Origin: Clostridia bacterium
GTDB taxonomy: Bacteria > Bacillota > Clostridia > Oscillospirales > Acutalibacteraceae
NCBI GenBank assembly: GCA_017409475.1
Contig: JAFQSP010000003.1
Location: 186,001-250,000, forward strand
DNA length: 64,000 bases
Direction: 5' to 3'
The notes under the pieces are model-generated. The model saw only the letters and a list, made by a program, of their open reading frames with translations. It was not told where the DNA came from and searched no databases. A program made the translations under genes and the position numbers. Position 1 is the first letter of the stretch. The number at the start of each line of letters is the position of its first letter. This document shows, one piece after another, positions 58,203-64,000 of this stretch.

Positions 58203-59414
58203 TTATTTTACAATAATTTTATGGAATACCTTTTTGCCTTTTTTTATAATTGCATATCCGTCAGCAAAAAATTCATTTGACAAAATCATGTTAACATCAG
58301 TAACCTTTTCGTTGTTCACAGCAACGCCGCCCTGCTCAATTAAACGACGAGCTTCTTTTTTAGACGGAACGAGTTCTGCTGTGAGCATTACGTCAAGAAT
58401 TGACATCTCATATGAATCAATTTCGGTTGAAGGCATATCGTCAGTATTTGCGCCTGAGCCAAATAATGCGCTGGCTGCAGTTTGCGCCTTTGTGGCTTCG
58501 TCTTCGCCATGAACAAGTTTGGTTAATTCAAAAGCAAGAATCTCCTTCGCCTTATTTAACTGGCTACCCTCCCAGTTATCCATTTCGTCAATCTGTTCAA
58601 GCGGCAAAAATGTAAGCATTCTAATACATTTAAGCACGTCGCCATCACCGACATTACGCCAATACTGATAAAATTCATATGGCGAAGTCTTTTTCGGGTC
58701 AAGCCAAACCGCTCCGTTGGCAGTTTTTCCCATTTTCTTTCCTTCGGAATTCATAAGTAACGTAATTGTCATGGCGTATGCATCTTTACCAAGCTTTCTG
58801 CGGATAAGCTCGGTACCACCAAGCATATTTGACCACTGGTCATCGCCGCCAAACTGCATATTACAACCGTATTCCTTGAACAAATGATAAAAATCGTAGC
58901 TCTGCATAATCATATAGTTGAATTCAAGGAAGCTAAGACCCTTTGCCATACGCTGCTTATAGCACTCTGCACGAAGCATATTATTTACCGAGAAGCAAGC
59001 GCCAACCTCGCGCAAAAGGTCAACATAATTAAGGTCGAGCAGCCAATCAGCATTGTTAACCATCATGGCTTTATCTTCACCAAACTCAATAAATTTACTC
59101 ATCTGCTCCTTGAAACAGCTGATATTATGGTCAATATCCTCTTTTGTAAGCATCTTACGCATATCACTACGGCCTGACGGGTCGCCAATCATACCCGTAC
59201 CGCCACCAAGAAGCGCAATCGGACGGTTTCCGGCCATTTGAAGTCTTTTCATAAGACAAAGCGCCATAAAATGACCAACGTGAAGGCTATCTGCCGTAGG
59301 GTCAAAACCAATATAAAAAACAGCCTTTCCGTTATTAATAAGCTCCTTGATTTCTTCCTCGTCGGTTACCTGAGCAATCAGTCCGCGAGCAACAAGTTCG
59401 TCATAAATTGTCAT
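58203..59414 (-). CDS. tyrS: Tyrosyl-tRNA synthetase
   Basis: A 403-residue class I synthetase. The HIGH motif is HVGH ([11 protein letters not shown]) and KMSKS is [14 protein letters not shown] and YDFYHLF are tyrosine-pocket blocks. An S4 RNA-binding domain ends the protein ([20 protein letters not shown]). AGAAGGAGAG lies before the ATG. Expression is controlled by a T-box leader. Confidence 0.96.
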   Translation of the reverse strand: MTIYDELVARGLIAQVTDEEEIKELINNGKAVFYIGFDPTADSLHVGHFMALCLMKRLQMAGNRPIALLGGGTGMIGDPSGRSDMRKMLTKEDIDHNISCFKEQMSKFIEFGEDKAMMVNNADWLLDLNYVDLLREVGACFSVNNMLRAECYKQRMAKGLSFLEFNYMIMQSYDFYHLFKEYGCNMQFGGDDQWSNMLGGTELIRRKLGKDAYAMTITLLMNSEGKKMGKTANGAVWLDPKKTSPYEFYQYWRNVGDGDVLKCIRMLTFLPLEQIDEMDNWEGSQLNKAKEILAFELTKLVHGEDEATKAQTAASALFGSGANTDDMPSTEIDSYEMSILDVMLTAELVPSKKEARRLIEQGGVAVNNEKVTDVNMILSNEFFADGYAIIKKGKKVFHKIIVK

Positions 59415-59424
59415 TATTTACTAC

Positions 59425-59715
59425 TCTCCTTCTGATAATTAAAAAGTCCCCTGCCATTAATAGCAGAGGACGAAAAAATTCGTGTTACCACCTCAATTTA
59501 TTGTACTGTCGCCAGTACAACCTCATCGGGTACGTAAAAAACGTATCACATACGCTATAACGGGCATAAACCGAAAACACCTAATAATTTATAAAAACGT
59601 TCAGTATTTTAGCTCCGGAGTGTATATCAGTAATAAATGCTGCTTTTTTTCACCAAAATAAAAGCTCTCTTTAAACATTTAATATTTACTGCTTCTCTCC
59701 ATCAAAGCCGATATT
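59425..59715 (-). promoter_or_regulatory. T-box riboswitch of tyrS
   Basis: The minus strand carries the T-box core GAGGTGGTAACACG (59499-59486 region), whose TGGT can pair with an uncharged ACCA tRNA end. It is followed by a terminator, GTCCTCTGC / GGCAGGGGAC then T5, near 59473-59442. Upstream, stem I contains GATATACACTCC with a likely TAC (Tyr) specifier near 59625. Uncharged tRNA-Tyr should prevent termination and raise tyrS. The core and terminator are clear; the specifier is by inspection. Confidence 0.9.
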
Positions 59716-59718
59716 ATA

Positions 59719-59747
59719 TTTATAACACATAAAAATCATCAAGTCAA
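59719..59747 (-). promoter_or_regulatory. Promoter of the T-box-tyrS unit
   Basis: Minus strand: -35 TTGACT (59747-59742), 17-bp spacer, -10 TATAAA (59724-59719). It overlaps the end of recN. Confidence 0.75.
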
Positions 59748-61400
59748 TGATTTATTAAGCATTTCAGTAGCGGTATTTCTTATATTCTCGGTAATTTCGC
59801 CGCCTGAAATAATACGTGAGAGCTCATTAATACGACCTTCGTTATCAAGTCGCGAAATATTTGTAACCGAACGATTATTATCGTTTGATTTTGAAATAAG
59901 AAAATGTGAATCGGCCAATGCGGCAATTTGAGCCAAATGTGTTACACAAATAACCTGTTTATCACAGGCAATTTGTTGAAGCTTCACTCCGACCTTTTGA
60001 GCGGCATTTCCGCTTATTCCCGAATCGATTTCGTCAAAAATAAGGGTTTTTACCGAATCAGCTCCCGAAAGCACCGTCTTTATCGCAAGCATAATTCGCG
60101 ATAGCTCACCGCCGGATGCAATTTTGATTAGAGGTTTTGGCGGTTCACCGGGATTGGTCGAAATCAAAAATTCAAGCGTTTCAGCTCCTTTTGACGTGAG
60201 CTTTGTATTACTAATTTCCGTTTTAAATTTAATAAACGGCATATTAAGAAACTGTAATTGTTCCGCTACTTCCCTATCAAATTTTTCTGCCGTTTTTGCT
60301 CGGCTTTCAGTTAGTTTCTTTGATATCTTCTTAGTATTATCGAGCAATTCGGTAAATTCATTTTCAAGTTCTGATATTATGTTATCAAAATTAACTATTG
60401 AATCGAGTTTTTCCTTTGATTCAGTCAAATATATGAGCATATTTTCTTCGCTACCGTATTTTAGGGACAGGCTATAAATGAGGTCAAGTCGCTTTTCAAT
60501 TTCATCAAGCTCATATCCGTCAAAATCGTATTCATTAAACTCGTTAGTTATATCATTAAGCAGTTCCCTGCTCTCGATTTCGAGGCTTTTGAATCGTTCA
60601 GAAACAGCTTTAAATCGTTCATCAATATTACTTAAGCCCTCAAAATTAGACGCGGAAATTCGCAGCATATCACAAACCGAGCTATTATTATCCGAATCAT
60701 TAAGAGAATTTTTTGCAAAATCAATTACACTCTTTATTTTTTCAGCGTTTTTGATTATATTTCTTCGTGCTTCAAGCTTTTCCTTTTCGCCGGGTTTAAT
60801 ATTTGCTTCTTCAAGCTCCTTTATTTGAAACTCAAGTATTTCCCTTAAATCAGTATTATTATTGTTGTTCTCGGTTAAATCTTTGATTTTATGCTTTATT
60901 TCAACAAGTTTTTTATAGCTAGTAATATAATCATCAAAAAGTGATTGATTATCCGCCAAAGTATCGATAAAGGATAAATGACTTTCAGAATTTAAAAGAT
61001 GCTGGGAGTCATGCTGACCGTGAATATTTATCAAATCGGCTCCTATTTCGCGTAAAATACTGACAGTGGCAGGTTTTCCGTTAATTCTGACGTTATTTTT
61101 TCCGTCAAGTGAAAGCTTTCGAGATATAATAAGGGCTCCGTCATCACACAAATAACCTAAATCAGCAAGCTTATCCTTGACTAATTTAGAAACGCTAAAC
61201 TCAGCCGTGATTAAAGCATAATCACAACCGTTTCTGATAATATCTTTTGATGTTCTTTCGCCCAATATAGCGTTAATCGAATCGATAATAATTGATTTCC
61301 CTGCGCCTGTTTCACCAGTCAAAACATTGAATTTATCAGTAAAATTAATCTCGGCCGATTCGATAACAGCAACATTTTCGATATATAGCGTTTCGAGCAT
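59739..61400 (-). CDS. recN: DNA repair protein RecN
   Basis: A 553-residue SMC-like ATPase acting at double-strand breaks. Walker A is GETGAGKS near residue 35; a coiled coil spans about 155-350; the C-terminal half has the signature IASGGELSRIMLAIK, Walker B LIFDEIDSGISG and the CVTHLAQIAALAD box. ATG 61400 follows GGAG by 6 bases; a TTG at 61412 overlaps that site. It is the last gene of the dxs-tlyA-nadK-argR-recN string. Confidence 0.95.
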   Translation of the reverse strand: MLETLYIENVAVIESAEINFTDKFNVLTGETGAGKSIIIDSINAILGERTSKDIIRNGCDYALITAEFSVSKLVKDKLADLGYLCDDGALIISRKLSLDGKNNVRINGKPATVSILREIGADLINIHGQHDSQHLLNSESHLSFIDTLADNQSLFDDYITSYKKLVEIKHKIKDLTENNNNNTDLREILEFQIKELEEANIKPGEKEKLEARRNIIKNAEKIKSVIDFAKNSLNDSDNNSSVCDMLRISASNFEGLSNIDERFKAVSERFKSLEIESRELLNDITNEFNEYDFDGYELDEIEKRLDLIYSLSLKYGSEENMLIYLTESKEKLDSIVNFDNIISELENEFTELLDNTKKISKKLTESRAKTAEKFDREVAEQLQFLNMPFIKFKTEISNTKLTSKGAETLEFLISTNPGEPPKPLIKIASGGELSRIMLAIKTVLSGADSVKTLIFDEIDSGISGNAAQKVGVKLQQIACDKQVICVTHLAQIAALADSHFLISKSNDNNRSVTNISRLDNEGRINELSRIISGGEITENIRNTATEMLNKSLT

Positions 61401-61412
61401 ATTTATCTCCAA

Positions 61413-61859
61413 TTATTTTTTAATAATATTATGCAATTCAAGACAAAGTGAAGCTGAATCTTCTTCGCTACGGGTAATGATTAATATGGTATCCTCTCCC
61501 GCAATAGTGCCTAAGATTCCCTTCATATTCATAGCATCAAGCTTTGCGCATACAGCCTGAGCCATTCCTGTGTGGCACTTGATAACAACATTATTTAATG
61601 CATACTCAATATTAATTATCGAGCTGATTAAAATAAGATAATTTGTTTCGCTTGAGCTATCGGTACGAGAAGTTACATATCTATATCTTCCGTTTTTGTC
61701 CTGAGCTTTTATAAGACCGAGCTGTTTAATGTCACGCGAAACGGTTGCTTGGGTAACATTGAAGCCAACATTTAATAACGCAGCTTGCATTTCCTCTTGA
61801 GTTTCAATTGGATGGGAATTGATTAACTCAATTATTTTATTATGACGATGTTTCTTCAT
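61413..61859 (-). CDS. argR: Arginine repressor ArgR/AhrC
   Basis: A 148-residue repressor. The winged-helix DNA-binding part is at 1-70 (NVTQATVSRDIKQLGLIK). The hexamer/arginine-binding C-terminal domain has GMAQAVCAKLDAMNMKGILG and TIAGEDTILII, with the GTIAGDDT-type motif in slightly altered form. It controls arginine synthesis and breakdown genes. In Firmicutes it usually precedes recN, as here. Confidence 0.95.
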   Translation of the reverse strand: MKKHRHNKIIELINSHPIETQEEMQAALLNVGFNVTQATVSRDIKQLGLIKAQDKNGRYRYVTSRTDSSSETNYLILISSIINIEYALNNVVIKCHTGMAQAVCAKLDAMNMKGILGTIAGEDTILIITRSEEDSASLCLELHNIIKK

Positions 61860-61872
61860 ATCTTTTATCCAC

Positions 61873-62667
61873 CTATATCATTTTACTTCTTAAAATACTG
61901 TAAAAAGAATCATTCTTAATCTTTATAAAATGAGCTGTTTTATCTCTGTCAACACTGATTTTTACAGTATCGTCGGCATCAAATTTAATTGTTTCATCTC
62001 CGTCAACGGTAAGGTAAACTACGTCTTCGCTATTACGAGTTTTTGCCTGAATTTTCAACTCGCTGTTTCCGTTTAATATAATCGGTCGGTCGAATAGCGA
62101 ATGGGCACAAATTGAATTTACGATAATTCCGTCAACGCTCGGGTCAACTATGGGACCGCCGGCTGACATAGAGTATGCCGTAGAGCCGGTAGGTGTTGCA
62201 ATAATAATACCGTCAGCCTTCACCTTTAAAAACGGCTTATCCTTACTGGAAACGGTAATTTCGGCAATGCTTGAATCATTTGAACGCTGAATAACTGTAT
62301 CGTTAAGTGCAATAAATTCGGCACCCGATTTTTCGAGTATTACCTTCATCATTTTTCTATATTCAATAGAATAATCGTTATCAATTATATTTTTAATAAG
62401 CGGAATTTCATTTAATTCAAGCTCGGCTAAATAGCCAAAATGGCCACAATTGATACCAATAACCGACTTGTTGTAATTTGAGGCAATTTTTGCAGCTCGG
62501 AGCATTGTTCCGTCACCGCCGATAGAAATAATAAAATCGCATTTTTCGGCTTCGATTGGGTTATTTTTATCCAAAATAATCGATTCACAATCATTTTCTT
62601 TTAAAAAACCTTGAACCATTTTTATCGGTTCGGTAACTAATTCAATATAGTAAATGCCGAAAATCAA
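61873..62667 (-). CDS. nadK: NAD kinase
   Basis: A 264-residue enzyme that phosphorylates NAD to NADP. The GGDGT motif is in ISIGGDGTMLRAA; NHGHFGYLAEL-type (NCGHFGYLAEL) and TPTGSTAYSMSAGGPIV follow. The start is taken as TTG 62667, with AGGAGT 7 bases upstream; a GTG at 62676 overlaps the tlyA stop and that site. Part of the conserved string around argR and recN. Confidence 0.93.
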   Translation of the reverse strand: MIFGIYYIELVTEPIKMVQGFLKENDCESIILDKNNPIEAEKCDFIISIGGDGTMLRAAKIASNYNKSVIGINCGHFGYLAELELNEIPLIKNIIDNDYSIEYRKMMKVILEKSGAEFIALNDTVIQRSNDSSIAEITVSSKDKPFLKVKADGIIIATPTGSTAYSMSAGGPIVDPSVDGIIVNSICAHSLFDRPIILNGNSELKIQAKTRNSEDVVYLTVDGDETIKFDADDTVKISVDRDKTAHFIKIKNDSFYSILRSKMI

Positions 62668-62672
62668 GTTTA

Positions 62673-63488
62673 TCACTCCTTTTTATCAAGTTCATTATGC
62701 GACATTGAAACAATATCCTCAGCACTAAATTCAGCTCTGTTTTCGCCTATGTTATTCTTCAAAATATGTACAAGATATTCAATATTTCCTTGCGGTCCTT
62801 TTATTGGAGAATAATCAAGGTTTAATACCGTCATTTCGCATTCATTTATGATAAAATCAAGTATTTCTTCAACAACTTTTACATGTACCGATTTATCCTT
62901 TACAACACCCTTTTTACCGACCTGTTCCCTACCAGCCTCAAATTGAGGCTTTATTAAGCAAACAGCTTCGGCATTATCAGCTAAAAGCGTCTTTAAAACA
63001 GGCATTATCAGCTTTAACGAAATGAACGAAACGTCAACGCTTGCAAAATTGAGCTTATCGGGGACAATTTCGTTGGTTACGTATCTGAAATTTGTTCTCT
63101 CAAGATTGATAACCCTTTCGTCGCAACGAAGTTTCCACGCAAGCTGACCGTAGCCAACATCGATAGCATATACCTTTTTTGCACCGTTTTGAAGCATGCA
63201 GTCGGTAAATCCTCCGGTTGAAGCACCAATATCAGCGCAGATATAATCGTTAAGACTAATATTAAAGTTTTTCATAGCCTTTTCGAGCTTTAACCCGCCG
63301 CGGCTAACATATTTTAATGAATTATCACGCACTTCAATTGTATCATCAGGCTTTAATGTAGTTCCTGGCTTGTCAGCCTTCTGATTATTAACATATACGC
63401 AACCGGCCATGATGAGTGCCTTTGCCTTCTCTCTGCTTTCACAAAAGCCTTGCTCAAAAACCGCCGTATCAAGTCTTAATTTTTCCAT
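62673..63488 (-). CDS. tlyA: TlyA-type rRNA 2'-O-methyltransferase (hemolysin family)
   Basis: A 271-residue protein. An N-terminal S4 domain (RLDTAVFEQGFCESREKAKA) is followed by an FtsJ-like methyltransferase: ADIGASTGGFTDCMLQNGAK is the SAM loop, and KPQFEAGREQVGKKGVVKD the family block. In other bacteria TlyA methylates 16S and 23S rRNA cytidines; the haemolysin name is historical. ATG 63488 is used. It starts 5 bases after the dxs stop. Confidence 0.92.
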   Translation of the reverse strand: MEKLRLDTAVFEQGFCESREKAKALIMAGCVYVNNQKADKPGTTLKPDDTIEVRDNSLKYVSRGGLKLEKAMKNFNISLNDYICADIGASTGGFTDCMLQNGAKKVYAIDVGYGQLAWKLRCDERVINLERTNFRYVTNEIVPDKLNFASVDVSFISLKLIMPVLKTLLADNAEAVCLIKPQFEAGREQVGKKGVVKDKSVHVKVVEEILDFIINECEMTVLNLDYSPIKGPQGNIEYLVHILKNNIGENRAEFSAEDIVSMSHNELDKKE

Positions 63489-63493
63489 CAATC

Positions 63494-64000
63494 CTATTCC
63501 TCCGAAATGATATGATTCATTGAATCAGTATCAAGTAGATATTTCTTTAAAAGTGAGTCAATGTCATCCTGTGAAACAAATTCGTTTATCGCAGTTAATC
63601 TATATTTTCCCTTATAGCCTGTTTCAAGTAACTTTGATGCAAGAATTTGACCTATTCCGCCGTTTTCAATCCCCTCTTCAAAGAAATAAATTTCATTAAA
63701 TTTTAAAAGTTTGTCAATTAGGGAATCATCAATTTTCAGCTCATTTAATTTGCATACAGAATAGTCAGTCTTATTCGCATGATTGAATAAATTTCCGTAT
63801 GTTACAATTATCTTTGATGAACTGCGGTTTTTAATATAATACGAATCACCGTTATAATAGTTTTCGGCATTTTTGGGTTCTACAGTTCTCGGATATCTAA
63901 CAGCACAAACTGAGCTTCTTTCATTAACTGCAACGTTAAGCATTTGTTTAAGCTCACTGTAATTTGACGGTGTAAAAATCGAAACATTAGGAATTTCGGA
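63494..64000 (-). CDS. dxs: 1-deoxy-D-xylulose-5-phosphate synthase, C-terminal part
   Basis: The frame stays open to the window edge, so only the last 168 residues are seen. They read IFTPSNYSELKQMLNVAVNE and AVRYPRT, then the C-terminal transketolase domain, KIIVTYGNLF... to SLLKKYLL. This matches the end of Dxs, the first enzyme of the MEP isoprenoid pathway, which condenses pyruvate and glyceraldehyde-3-phosphate with TPP. The catalytic and TPP-binding parts lie outside the window. Confidence 0.88.
   Translation of the reverse strand, partial: SEIPNVSIFTPSNYSELKQMLNVAVNERSSVCAVRYPRTVEPKNAENYYNGDSYYIKNRSSSKIIVTYGNLFNHANKTDYSVCKLNELKIDDSLIDKLLKFNEIYFFEEGIENGGIGQILASKLLETGYKGKYRLTAINEFVSQDDIDSLLKKYLLDTDSMNHIISEE

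Noticed and set aside
58008..58280. A 90-residue plus-strand frame
   Set aside because: Very Phe/Ile/Tyr-rich translation of AT-rich spacer, overlaps the tyrS terminator and 3' end, no ribosome site.

Overview
The window is low-GC, gene-dense chromosomal DNA of a Gram-positive anaerobe of the class Clostridia, most probably of the Oscillospiraceae/Ruminococcaceae type. Family-level clues are an IspH-ribosomal protein S1 fusion, a T-box before tyrS, a tetrahydrofolate riboswitch before an ECF folate transporter gene, GTP-type PEP carboxykinase, class B sortase, a PdaA-like deacetylase, and the gene order dxs-tlyA-nadK-argR-recN. TTG starts and AGGAGG-type ribosome sites are common. No phage, plasmid or insertion-sequence transposase was seen. 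The species was not identified from the sequence.

Layout. 1-9.9 kb: the end of a transglutaminase-like gene, plsC, ispH-rpsA, a stand-alone YcaO protein and a polyamine transporter operon (potA-potB-potCD fusion) with a long structured leader. 10-17 kb: tRNA-Lys, a SpoIIM-like protein, xerD, a YesL-like protein, a cell-surface module (LCP enzyme, sortase B and a small sortase substrate), a pseudouridine synthase and a striking array of hairpin-spaced repeats. 17-24 kb: two lipoproteins, a decaying P-II/DUF1538 module, glnA, a four-helix-bundle protein coupled to cytidine deaminase, a repeat cluster, initiator tRNA and two polysaccharide deacetylases. 24-33.6 kb: a divergent type IIA topoisomerase pair, rsmD-coaD, a PASTA pseudokinase and glyS. 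33.6-43 kb: rpsO, pnp, YwlG, folT with its riboswitch, a DUF554 protein, a LuxR-type regulator, rlmB, a large acidic protein resembling a dead P-type ATPase, and an AbrB regulator. 43-54 kb: three genes for making and loading an amino-dideoxy sugar on a lipid carrier, a two-component system, an HtrA protease, polA, rimI and tsaD. 55-64 kb: pckG, tRNA-Arg, a tyrosine recombinase, tyrS with its T-box, recN, argR, nadK, tlyA and the end of dxs.

How the genes work together. Several groups look like functional units: polyamine uptake; sortase, substrate and LCP enzyme at the cell wall; dehydratase, aminotransferase and phosphoglycosyl transferase followed by a sensor/regulator pair and a membrane protease; and the isoprenoid/NAD/arginine/recombination string at the end. 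RNA-level control is frequent: a T-box, a THF riboswitch, an unassigned pot leader whose aptamer-like part is complementary to its own ribosome site, a ribosome-site hairpin between the two deacetylase genes, and a pnp leader stem.

The best candidates for something undescribed are the hairpin-spaced repeat array at 16847-17052 and the pot leader RNA at 5774-5904. After them come the Cys-tailed YcaO protein, the dead P-type ATPase-like protein and the broken P-II/DUF1538 module.
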